A stretch of DNA of 6,801 bases from an uncultured Corynebacterium sp. (lineage in GTDB: Bacteria > Actinomycetota > Actinomycetes > Mycobacteriales > Mycobacteriaceae), in contig NZ_CALLDG010000163.1 of NCBI RefSeq assembly GCF_937999985.1, positions 1 to 6,801 of the forward strand, given 5' to 3'. The translations under genes and the position numbers were made by a program. The notes under the pieces were generated by a model. The model worked only from the letters and a program-made list of their open reading frames with translations, did not search any database and had not been told where the DNA came from. Positions 1 to 6,041 of the stretch are shown here, one piece after another. Numbering within the stretch: the first letter of the stretch is position 1; each line of letters starts with the position of its first letter.

Positions 1-5
1 TATAC

Positions 6-29
6 GCCTTCTAGCCTTCTAGCCTCGTA
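6..29. repeat. Short tandem repeat, 8-bp unit, three copies
   Basis: GCCTTCTA occurs twice back to back (6-13 and 14-21), followed by the diverged copy GCCTCGTA (22-29). The repeat lies in the leader upstream of miaA. One frame is open from base 1 to a TAA at 43-45, so the left edge could be the 3' end of an upstream gene, but this is too short to decide. Confidence 0.6.
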
Positions 30-41
30 TAGGGCAATGAA

Positions 42-52
42 GTAATTATTAC
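42..52 (+). promoter_or_regulatory. AT-rich palindrome, possible miaA -10 region
   Basis: GTAAT-T-ATTAC is a perfect 11-nt odd palindrome in the only AT-rich patch upstream of miaA. TAATTA at 43-48 could serve as a -10 element, which would give a leader of about 25 nt. I see no convincing -35 box at the right distance, so this is tentative. Confidence 0.22.
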
Positions 53-80
53 ACCAGCCGCACCGCTAGACTGGGTTTCC

Positions 81-1013
81 ATGAGTTCTTCCACTGAGAT
101 CCGACCGATCGCAGTCGTTGGTCCCACCGCCTCCGGCAAGACGGCGATCTCCCTGGAGCTGGCCAAGCGGCTGGACGGCGAGGTGGTGAACATTGATTCC
201 ATGCAGCTGTACCGTGGCATGGATATTGGAACGGCAAAAGTTCCGCCAGAAGAGAGGCAGGGGATCCCGCACCACCAGCTGGATATTTGGCCGGTTACCA
301 AGCCCGCAAGTGTAGCGGAGTACCGCGCGGGGACGATCGAGACGGTGGAAAAGATTTTTTCCAGGGGCAAGACGCCCATCATCGTCGGCGGTTCCATGAT
401 GTACATCCAGGCACTGGTGGACGAATGGGACTTTCCGCCCACGGACCCGATGGTGCGCGAGAAGTGGCAGCGCGAGCTCGACGTCCGTGGGGTGGCCGCC
501 TTGCACGAGCACCTGGCGACGATCGATCCCGAGGCCGCGCGCATTATCGAGGACAATGACCCGCGCCGTACCGTTCGCGCCCTCGAAGTCATAGAGCTGA
601 CCGGCAAGCCTTTCGCGGCCTCACAACCGCCGAAGAATTCCACGCCCCGCTGGAACATGCGTTTGCTGGGACTTAACGCGCCCGCCGAGTGGCTGAACCC
701 CCGCATCGAGCTGCGCGTGCGCCAGATGTTCGACCAAGGCCTGGTGGAGGAAGTACGTGCCCTGGTTGCCGATGGGCTGGTCCGCGAGTCCACCGCCGGC
801 CAGGCTATCGGATACGCACAGGTGCTGGACTTTTTCGCGGGCGAGCTCACCTTTGAAGAAGCCGTGGACCGCACCATCACCGGCACCCGTCGCTATGCTC
901 GACGGCAGCGTTCCTGGTTCCGCAGGGATAAGCGCATTATTTGGATTGACGCCAACTCGCCCGACCCGGTCCGTGCCGCAACGGAAGCACTGGGGATTGG
1001 CAGCCAGCAGTAA
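81..1013 (+). CDS. miaA: tRNA dimethylallyltransferase MiaA
   Basis: This enzyme transfers a dimethylallyl group from DMAPP to N6 of adenosine 37 in tRNAs that read UNN codons; MiaB usually modifies the product further. It is cytosolic. The 310-residue length is normal for the family. The P-loop GPTASGKT is at residues 14-21, followed by DSMQLYRGMDIGTAK (39-53) with the substrate-binding Asp39, GIPHHQLD (61-68), GGSMMY (103-108), DPRRTVRALEV from residue 160, and the C-terminal RRQRSWFRR (about 274-282). Ser105 stands where E. coli has Thr, which I recall as usual in actinobacteria. The ATG is the only reasonable start: the frame has a stop at 30-32 and no other start codon between. No strong Shine-Dalgarno is visible. 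dapF follows within about 35 bp, so the two are probably cotranscribed. Confidence 0.97.
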   Translation: MSSSTEIRPIAVVGPTASGKTAISLELAKRLDGEVVNIDSMQLYRGMDIGTAKVPPEERQGIPHHQLDIWPVTKPASVAEYRAGTIETVEKIFSRGKTPIIVGGSMMYIQALVDEWDFPPTDPMVREKWQRELDVRGVAALHEHLATIDPEAARIIEDNDPRRTVRALEVIELTGKPFAASQPPKNSTPRWNMRLLGLNAPAEWLNPRIELRVRQMFDQGLVEEVRALVADGLVRESTAGQAIGYAQVLDFFAGELTFEEAVDRTITGTRRYARRQRSWFRRDKRIIWIDANSPDPVRAATEALGIGSQQ

Positions 1014-1047
1014 GCAAGGCCATTAGTAAACAAGGGAAGTGTTCCGC

Positions 1048-1914
1048 ATGATCGAATTCATCAAGGCCCACGGCACGGAGAACGACTTCGTTATCCTGAT
1101 GGACGAGGCGACCCAGGTGAACCTCACTGAGGATCGCGTGCGACACCTTGCAGACCGGCGGGCCGGGATCGGCGGCGACGGCGTGATTCGCATCGCCACC
1201 GGTGATGCACTGTTGAACGCGGGCGTTCTGGCCGAGCTTCCCGCGGGCGTGCACGGTCAGGAATGGTTCATGGACTACCGCAACGCCGACGGCTCCCTGG
1301 CCGAGATGTGCGGCAACGGAGTGCGTGTCTTCGCCCATGTGCTCTACCGACAAGGGAAGGTCAGCGCTGGCGAACAATTCGGCATTGGAACCCGGGCGGG
1401 CCGCAAGCTGGTGGAGGTCCACGACATCAGTGGAGAAAATCAAGAGCACGCGATCGTGAGCGTGGAGATGGGCGCCCCGGAAGTGCTGGGTGTTTCTACC
1501 GCACAGGTGGGCGACATGAAGGTCGCGGGGCTAGGCGTGGATATGGGCAACCCGCACCTAGCCGCGGTGGTGCCCAACCTCACGGCGCGGGAACTTCGGA
1601 AGCTGCCGATCGACCAGCAGGTGCAGTTCGATCCTGAGTTCTTCCCGGCAGGGGTGAACCTGGAGGTTCTCACGCCTCTGGACGATGCGGACGCGGTGCA
1701 CATGCGCGTCCACGAGCGCGGTGTGGGGGAAACTCGCTCTTGCGGCACCGGTACCGTCGCCGCCGCTGTTTCTGCCCTTGCTGACGCCGAACTGGCCACA
1801 GGCACCGTCACCGTGCACGTTCCAGGGGGAGCCGTGCAGGTGGCGATCTCCGAGGAAGGCTCGGTGCTCCGCGGCCCCTCGGCGATCGTGGCCTGGGGCC
1901 AGACTGTGCTTTAG
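1048..1914 (+). CDS. dapF: Diaminopimelate epimerase DapF
   Basis: DapF converts LL-diaminopimelate to meso-diaminopimelate, the precursor of lysine and of the peptidoglycan cross-link, using two cysteines as acid and base without a cofactor. Both active-site motifs are present: MCGNGVR with the first Cys (codon at 1309) and SCGTGT with the second (codon at 1741). Also visible are HGTENDFVI near the start, GIGGDGVIR, FMDYRNADGS, GVDMGNPH and ERGVGETR. The ATG at 1048 is preferred because AAGGGA (1032-1037) lies 10 nt upstream. The in-frame GTG at 1039 would add three residues but sits almost on the ribosome-binding site. The protein is 288 residues; the stretch between GVIRIATGD and EWFMDYRN is longer than in short homologues such as the E. 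coli enzyme. The TAG stop overlaps the stop of the next, convergent gene. Confidence 0.97.
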   Translation: MIEFIKAHGTENDFVILMDEATQVNLTEDRVRHLADRRAGIGGDGVIRIATGDALLNAGVLAELPAGVHGQEWFMDYRNADGSLAEMCGNGVRVFAHVLYRQGKVSAGEQFGIGTRAGRKLVEVHDISGENQEHAIVSVEMGAPEVLGVSTAQVGDMKVAGLGVDMGNPHLAAVVPNLTARELRKLPIDQQVQFDPEFFPAGVNLEVLTPLDDADAVHMRVHERGVGETRSCGTGTVAAAVSALADAELATGTVTVHVPGGAVQVAISEEGSVLRGPSAIVAWGQTVL

Positions 1915-2714
1915 TGACCCCCGCAGCCGCAGCTGCCGGAGCCGCAGGCGCCGCCGCAGCCAGCGGAGTCCACGGTGCTGGCGGTGAACTGCACGGTACC
2001 GGCCACGATCAGCGGGGCATCAGACTGCGCGAGCTCCTCGTCGACCGCGTCCTCGGGAAGAACCACCGTGAACTCGAAGGGGGAGGTCACTGTCGCGGTC
2101 CAGAATTTCTGCCCCGTCAGAGCGTTGACCTTGCGGGACCAGCCCGAGGCATCCACCGCGATCTCCGCGGTGGCATGCGGGGCAGTGGCCGGGGAGTTGA
2201 TGTCCCGCAAACCGCTCGAATCCACCACGCCGACCTTCAGTCCGCCATTCTTGGCGAACTCAGTCGAGTCCCCGTACACGCGCACGGAATTGGCCAGAGC
2301 CCCAATGTGGAACTGGTGGTACTCCAGCGAGGGGGCGTCCACAAGCAAAGGGCCTTGAGCGATGGTGGCGGTGAGGGAAGCGATCGTCGGGGCCTGCTGA
2401 CCGGAGATCTGCAGCATGGGGCTATCGTCCACAACGTCGAGCACGCCGATGATGTCGTTCAGCATCGACAGGTGCGCCGTGGCGGGCACTCCACCGGTGT
2501 AGCTGGCGAAGGAGCCGAAGGGCTCGACGGCAAGCACGACCATGCGGGCGCCCGAGGGGTCGTCGAACTGCAGAACCTGGCCGCCGCGAACCTCACCCGA
2601 CACTCCCAAGTTGCCGGAGCCGTAGGCGGCCTCGAGGGCCTGCTGCCACTTGGGGAAATCCATACCAATGCTGCGGAGTTCAGGAATCATGCCCACCACT
2701 CTAGTCCGCCGCAC
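1911..2714 (-). CDS. Uncharacterised protein with Cys/Gly-rich C-terminal tail
   Basis: I do not recognise this family. The protein is about 267 residues, appears soluble, and has no signal peptide or membrane segment. Most of it is mixed alpha/beta-looking sequence with acidic character. The last 15 residues, CGGACGSGSCGCGGH, have Cys spaced CX3CX4CXC and end in His, which suggests a metal or Fe-S binding tail; that is inference only. The GTG start at 2714 is chosen because AGGA (2724-2721 on the minus strand) lies 6 nt upstream. A TTG at 2717 or an ATG at 2690 (giving MIPELRSIGMDFPKW, 259 residues) are alternatives. It runs opposite to both neighbours: convergent with dapF, with a 4-bp stop overlap, and divergent from hflX. 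The plus strand here carries a long open frame rich in Gly, Ala and His, which I take to be a shadow because the minus frame has normal protein composition. Confidence 0.82.
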   Translation of the reverse strand: MRRTRVVGMIPELRSIGMDFPKWQQALEAAYGSGNLGVSGEVRGGQVLQFDDPSGARMVVLAVEPFGSFASYTGGVPATAHLSMLNDIIGVLDVVDDSPMLQISGQQAPTIASLTATIAQGPLLVDAPSLEYHQFHIGALANSVRVYGDSTEFAKNGGLKVGVVDSSGLRDINSPATAPHATAEIAVDASGWSRKVNALTGQKFWTATVTSPFEFTVVLPEDAVDEELAQSDAPLIVAGTVQFTASTVDSAGCGGACGSGSCGCGGH

Positions 2715-2725
2715 CAAATTTCCTA

Positions 2726-2752
2726 TTTACCGTCCCTGACAGGTAAAAATAG
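2726..2752. promoter_or_regulatory. Divergent promoter region with palindrome ahead of hflX
   Basis: The 45 bp between the two divergent genes contains the inverted repeat TTTACC (2726-2731) and GGTAAA (2742-2747). The inner bases GTC (2732-2734) and GAC (2738-2740) extend it to nine pairs with one extra A at 2741. The right arm runs into the A/T run at 2744-2751. That run could provide a -10 for hflX (TAAAAAT) and, on the other strand, TATTTT for the orphan gene. The palindrome is therefore placed like an operator for both directions. The bound protein is unknown, and the -35 boxes are poor. Confidence 0.35.
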
Positions 2753-2758
2753 AGCGTA

Positions 2759-4213
2759 ATGACGGAAAAGACGGACAAAACCGAACACACGACACACCTT
2801 TATGATTCGCACGTGGCGCCCACGGTCGGCGAACTCGATCTGGAGGAGCGCTCGAGCCTCCGACGGCTGTCCCGCGGAGTAAGCACCTACACGGATGAGC
2901 AGTCCGACGGCTACGACGTTGAGTACCGCAAGCTGAGGCTGGAGAAGGTCGTGCTGGTCGGCGTGTGGACCACCGGGACGATCGCGCAGGTGGAGGCGAG
3001 CCTGGAGGAACTGCGAGCCCTAGCCGAAACCGCAGGGTCCGAAGTGGCGGAGATGCTCTACCAGCGGCGCGACAAGCCGGATTCAGGCACTTACATCGGC
3101 CGCGGCAAGGTCGAGGAGCTGAAGTCCGTGGTGCAGGAAACCGGCGCCGATACGGTGGTCTGCGACGGCGAGCTGAGCCCGGGCCAGATGATCGCGTTGG
3201 AAAAGGCGCTGGACGTTAAGGTGATCGACCGAACCATGCTGATTCTGGATATCTTCGCCCAGCATGCCAAGTCCAAGGAGGGCAAGGCGCAGGTATCGCT
3301 AGCGCAGATGGAGTACCTCATCACCCGTGTGCGCGGTTGGGGTAGCGCGCTGTCGCGGCAGGCGGGCGGTCGCGCGGGATCCAACGGCGGTGTGGGCCTG
3401 CGTGGACCTGGTGAGACGAAGATCGAGGCGGATCGCCGTCGCCTGCGTTCCGACATGGCGAAGCTCCGCAAGGAAATCGCGGCGATGAAGACCTCCCGCG
3501 AGGTGAAACGCGAGCGGCGTGACGCCTCGGCCATCGCCCAGATCGCGATTGCGGGATACACGAACGCGGGCAAGTCCTCGCTGATTAACGCACTGACGGG
3601 TGCGGGTGTGCTGGTTGAGGATGCCCTGTTCGCCACCCTGGATCCGACGACGCGTCGCGCGAGCCTCGCGGACGGTCGAAAGGTAGTGTTCAGCGACACG
3701 GTGGGCTTCGTCCGCCACCTGCCCACGCAGCTGGTGGAGGCGTTCCGCTCCACTCTGGAGGAAGTCCTGGCCGCCGACGTGGTACTGCACGTCGTGGACG
3801 GTTCGGACCCGTTCCCTCTGGAACAGATCAAGGCAGTGAACACCGTGATCGGTGGGATTGTGGAGGAATCCGGACAGGAGGCGCCGCCGGAAATCTTGGT
3901 GATCAACAAGATCGACGCAGCTGACCCACTGGTGCTGGCGGAGCTGCGGCACCGCATTCCGGATGCCGTGTATGTGTCCGCGAAGACAGGGGAGGGTATT
4001 CCGGAATTGGAGGCCCAGCTGGAGTTGTTCCTCAACTCGCTGGATTCTCACGTGACCCTGCACGTTCCTTTTGACCGCGGCGATGTGGTGGCCAAGGTTC
4101 ATGAGCTGGGGACGGTGATTGCGGAGGATTACGACGCGGACGGAACCAAGCTGGACGTCCGGCTGCCGAAGGTGGTCGCGGCCGAGCTGGAGGAGTTTGT
4201 CGTCACCGAGTAA
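2759..4213 (+). CDS. hflX: Ribosome-associated GTPase HflX
   Basis: HflX is a GTPase that binds the 50S subunit and splits stalled or hibernating 70S ribosomes during stress. The 484 residues contain the N-terminal HflX domain (about 60-200, starting LEKVVLVGVWTTG, with SGTYIGRGKVEEL at 109-121), the Gly-rich linker SRQAGGRAGSNGG (199-211) with GPGETKIEADRR, a basic coiled stretch (about 226-255), and a complete G domain. G1 is GYTNAGKSS at 266-274, the switch I threonine lies in TLDPTTRR (293-300), G3 is DTVG at 313-316, G4 is NKID at 383-386 and G5 is SAK at 407-409. The C-terminal HflX domain follows from about 430. The first 50 residues are a charged, poorly conserved-looking extension. 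There is no good Shine-Dalgarno before ATG 2759, and a possible -10 lies only 9-15 nt upstream, so the mRNA may be leaderless or nearly so. Confidence 0.96.
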   Translation: MTEKTDKTEHTTHLYDSHVAPTVGELDLEERSSLRRLSRGVSTYTDEQSDGYDVEYRKLRLEKVVLVGVWTTGTIAQVEASLEELRALAETAGSEVAEMLYQRRDKPDSGTYIGRGKVEELKSVVQETGADTVVCDGELSPGQMIALEKALDVKVIDRTMLILDIFAQHAKSKEGKAQVSLAQMEYLITRVRGWGSALSRQAGGRAGSNGGVGLRGPGETKIEADRRRLRSDMAKLRKEIAAMKTSREVKRERRDASAIAQIAIAGYTNAGKSSLINALTGAGVLVEDALFATLDPTTRRASLADGRKVVFSDTVGFVRHLPTQLVEAFRSTLEEVLAADVVLHVVDGSDPFPLEQIKAVNTVIGGIVEESGQEAPPEILVINKIDAADPLVLAELRHRIPDAVYVSAKTGEGIPELEAQLELFLNSLDSHVTLHVPFDRGDVVAKVHELGTVIAEDYDADGTKLDVRLPKVVAAELEEFVVTE

Positions 4214-4231
4214 CTAGTCTGCGGAGCTAGT
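4213..4231. terminator. Weak inverted repeat between convergent hflX and sugR
   Basis: ACTAG (4213-4217) and CTAGT (4227-4231) form a 5-bp inverted repeat with a 9-nt loop, covering the 13-bp gap between the hflX stop and the sugR stop. It has neither a GC-rich stem nor a T tract, so it would be a poor intrinsic terminator. No better candidate exists at this junction. Confidence 0.2.
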
Positions 4232-5024
4232 CAGCGAAGGTGACGTCGATGCCTAAGTTTCTTAGTTCGTTGACGTAGGGCTCGGGGGCGCCGCGGTCGG
4301 TGACGATGGCAGCGATGTCATCGATGCTGGCGAAGCTCACGAGGTAGTCGAGGCCGAACTTGGTGGAATCACACAGGGCGACTACCGAGTCGGAGTTGGC
4401 CACCATTGCGCGCTTGATGGCCCCCTCTTGGGCGTCAGGAGTAGAAAGACCGTGGTCGATGGTGAGCGCGTTGGTGCCGATGAAGGACACGTCCGCATGC
4501 AATACGCCCAGGGCGCGGGTGGCTAGGTCGCCGACGACGGCCTGGGAGGCCGCCCGGACGTGCCCGCCGATCAGCTGCACATCGCAGCGCGAGGATTCTG
4601 CCAGGGTAGTGGCGATAAACAACGAGTTCGTGACGATGTTCAGCTTCGGCGCCATGCGCTTCGGGTCGTTAGAAGCGTTGGCTTCCGCGATTGCTTCGGC
4701 GAACACGCCCGTGGTGGTGCCCGCGTCGATGAAGATGGTTCCCGAGGGTGGCAGCAGCTGCACCGCTGCCCGGGCGATTGCGCGCTTGGCCCCGAGGGCG
4801 GCCTTCGACCTGGTAGCGAGCGTGGTGAAGTCCGTACGGAAGTTCTGTACGGGCACGGCGCCGCCGTGGACGCGGAAGAGCTCGCCGCCGTCGTCGAGGA
4901 TCGCTAGGTCGCGGCGAATTGTTTCTGCGGTGACGCCGAACTTCTCCGCCAATTCATTCACAGTTACCCTGCCGTGAATTGCGGTGAGGGAGAGTATCTG
5001 ACGCCGCCGTTCTGCTGATTCCAT
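4227..5024 (-). CDS. sugR: DeoR-family transcriptional repressor SugR
   Basis: In C. glutamicum, SugR represses PTS sugar-uptake and glycolytic genes and is released by sugar phosphates. This protein reads like that one. The N-terminal winged helix carries the DeoR signature RRRQILSLTAIHGRVTVNEL, then VTAETIRRDL and RVHGGAV. The sugar-phosphate sensor domain has FIDAGTTTG, IVTNS, LIGGHVR, FIGTNALTIDHGLST, DAQEGAIKRAM and CDSTKFGLDYLVSF. From the ATG at 5024 it is 265 residues, beginning MESAERRRQ, in register with my recollection of the C. glutamicum start. An upstream in-frame ATG at 5033 would add three residues but lies inside a probable -10 box. Neither start has a Shine-Dalgarno. It lies downstream of lexA on the same strand with about 63 bp between. 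No PTS genes flank it, unlike in C. glutamicum, so its targets here are unknown. Confidence 0.92.
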   Translation of the reverse strand: MESAERRRQILSLTAIHGRVTVNELAEKFGVTAETIRRDLAILDDGGELFRVHGGAVPVQNFRTDFTTLATRSKAALGAKRAIARAAVQLLPPSGTIFIDAGTTTGVFAEAIAEANASNDPKRMAPKLNIVTNSLFIATTLAESSRCDVQLIGGHVRAASQAVVGDLATRALGVLHADVSFIGTNALTIDHGLSTPDAQEGAIKRAMVANSDSVVALCDSTKFGLDYLVSFASIDDIAAIVTDRGAPEPYVNELRNLGIDVTFAD

Positions 5025-5069
5025 AAGCGTCATTTTAGTTGCTTGCGGGCTGGAAACGGCGGCGTCAGA
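4997..5069. repeat. 15-bp perfect inverted repeat flanking the sugR start
   Basis: TCTGACGCCGCCGTT (4997-5011) and AACGGCGGCGTCAGA (5055-5069) are exact reverse complements separated by 43 bp. The left arm lies inside sugR and encodes the RRRQ of its N-terminus. The right arm lies upstream of the probable -10. The sugR start codons and -10 box are in the loop. It could be a pair of operator half-regions or, in read-through RNA from lexA, a stem enclosing the start codon. Confidence 0.85.
5032..5037 (-). promoter_or_regulatory. Probable -10 element of sugR
   Basis: On the minus strand this reads TAAAAT, a good match to the corynebacterial TANAAT -10 motif. A start about 7 nt downstream falls at 5025 or so, right at the ATG at 5024, which predicts a leaderless sugR mRNA. 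The -35 region (around 5055-5060, GCCGTT) is poor, but weak -35 boxes are common in this genus. Confidence 0.4.
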
Positions 5070-5075
5070 ACCAAT

Positions 5076-5084
5076 GGGGGGGGG
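5076..5084. repeat. Homopolymer of nine G (C on the sugR/lexA strand)
   Basis: An uninterrupted run of nine G lies four to twelve bases beyond the lexA stop codon, between lexA and sugR. Such runs can slip during replication. It lies outside any coding frame, so a length change would alter only spacing between lexA and the sugR upstream arm. Confidence 0.8.
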
Positions 5085-5087
5085 AAC

Positions 5088-5888
5088 CTAGATCTTGCGC
5101 AGAACCGCGGCTACCTTGCCGAGGATTGTCGCTTCCTCGGCGGCAATGGGTTCGAACAGCGGGTTGTGGGGGATTAGCCACAGGCCGTCGGAATCCTTTT
5201 GGAACTCCTTGACCGTGGCCTCGCCGTCGATCATTGCGGCCACGAAGTCGCCGAACTCGGCGACAGACTGCGAGCGCACGACTACCCAGTCGCCGTTGAA
5301 AATGCCTGCATCGTGCATTGACTCGCCCACGACTTGGAGCAGGAAGAGCTCGCCGTTGCCCACGAGCTCCTGGGGGAGGGGGAAGTGCGCCTCAACGTTC
5401 TGCTCCGCGAGGATCGGGGCGCCGGCAGCGATCTGGCCGACGACCGGAACATAGGTTGCCTCCGGCATGATCTCGCCGTCAGCGGCCGGCACCGGAGCCG
5501 GGACGTTGGCCTTGGGCTTGCTGGCGTTGTTCTTCGTGCCCTCGTTGCCCAGCTGGCCTCCGTCGAAAGCCCGCACGTCGACGGCGCGGGGGCGCTTGCC
5601 ATCACGGCGAAGGTAGCCGCGCTTCTCGAGCTGGGTGAGGTGGTAGGAGACGGAGGACGTAGAGTGCAGCCCCACTGCGTCCGCAATCTCGCGGATGCTC
5701 GGTGGATAGCCACGGATAACCGTCGAATCCTTAATGACCTCCAGAATGCGGCGCTGACGGGTGCTCAAGGCAGGCTTCTGGCCGTCCTTCTGGGCCTGCT
5801 TCTCCGCACGCTTGTCGGCTTCCGACTTCGGCGGGCGGCCAAGCCGCGGACGCGGTGCGGGGCTATCGGTGGAATCGTCGGTGCTCAC
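5088..5888 (-). CDS. lexA: SOS-response repressor LexA
   Basis: LexA represses DNA-damage genes and inactivates itself when RecA filaments promote self-cleavage. The 266 residues show a winged-helix domain (about 41-105: LSTRQRRILEVI, GYPPSIREIADAVGLHSTSSV, GYLRRDGKRPRAVDVR) and an S24-type latent protease domain. The cleavage bond is Ala155-Gly156 in GQIAAGAP, the catalytic serine is Ser190 in VGESMHDAG, and the lysine is Lys227 in GEATVKEF. The protein has an extra, highly charged N-terminal stretch of about 40 residues containing PRLGRPPK, and a Pro/Ala-rich hinge (about 107-140). The GTG start is supported by GAGGTAG about 7 nt upstream on the minus strand. It is divergent from the divS-like gene and shares a control region with SOS-box-like sites, consistent with autoregulation. 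Confidence 0.97.
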   Translation of the reverse strand: MSTDDSTDSPAPRPRLGRPPKSEADKRAEKQAQKDGQKPALSTRQRRILEVIKDSTVIRGYPPSIREIADAVGLHSTSSVSYHLTQLEKRGYLRRDGKRPRAVDVRAFDGGQLGNEGTKNNASKPKANVPAPVPAADGEIMPEATYVPVVGQIAAGAPILAEQNVEAHFPLPQELVGNGELFLLQVVGESMHDAGIFNGDWVVVRSQSVAEFGDFVAAMIDGEATVKEFQKDSDGLWLIPHNPLFEPIAAEEATILGKVAAVLRKI

Positions 5889-5934
5889 GGGATCTACCTC
5901 ACTCGGTATTCGGCGTTGATTCGGTACTGGGCAG

Positions 5935-5956
5935 TAGCTGCTCGCTAGCTGTTCGC
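5935..5956. repeat. 11-bp tandem direct repeat in the lexA leader
   Basis: TAGCTGCTCGC (5935-5945) is followed directly by TAGCTGTTCGC (5946-5956), differing at one base. It lies about 50-70 bp upstream of the lexA start, within the expected 5' untranslated or promoter region. The period is about one helical turn; no function is evident. Confidence 0.55.
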
Positions 5957-5973
5957 TTTAACTGTCCCAACCG

Positions 5974-5979
5974 ACTTTA
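5974..5979 (-). promoter_or_regulatory. Candidate -10 element of lexA
   Basis: On the minus strand this reads TAAAGT, a fair -10 match, with TAGAAA near 5996-6001 at about the -35 distance. It would give a leader of about 80 nt for lexA. An SOS-box-like site at 6000-6015 would overlap the -35. An alternative -10 is TAGACT (minus strand, 6006-6001). Confidence 0.27.
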
Positions 5980-5999
5980 CCCGATCAAAAAGGAATTTC

Positions 6000-6015
6000 T
6001 AGTCTATGTGTTCGA
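6000..6015. promoter_or_regulatory. Weak SOS-box-like site, lexA side
   Basis: TAGTCTATGTGTTCGA matches 10 of the 14 specified positions of the corynebacterial SOS box as I know it (TCGAAMANNTGTTCGA). The right half TGTTCGA is perfect and the left half is poor. It is the candidate site closest to lexA. Confidence 0.35.
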
Positions 6016-6041
6016 AAAAGTTGAAATTCCGCTAGACACGT

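Noticed and set aside
11..886. Minus-strand open frame opposite miaA
   Set aside because: Ser-rich shadow of miaA, which has all family motifs.
1914..2759. Long plus-strand open frame (281 codons) rich in Gly, Ala, His and Val opposite the orphan gene
   Set aside because: Low-complexity composition typical of an antisense frame in GC-rich DNA; the minus strand has normal protein composition and a ribosome-binding site.
3091..4035. Long minus-strand open frame opposite hflX
   Set aside because: hflX is unmistakable on the plus strand with all G motifs; the antisense product is Ser/Arg/Thr-rich with no family features.
4360..4977. Plus-strand open frame opposite sugR
   Set aside because: Shadow of a clear DeoR-family protein.
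5022..5033. ATG at 5033 as the sugR start
   Set aside because: It overlaps the TAAAAT -10 box and has no ribosome-binding site; the ATG at 5024 fits better, though the difference is only three residues.
5334..5948. Plus-strand open frame opposite lexA
   Set aside because: Shadow of lexA, which has its full catalytic set.
6012..6027. TCGAAAAAGTTGAAAT as a fourth SOS box
   Set aside because: Only the left half matches; the right half fails at nearly every position.
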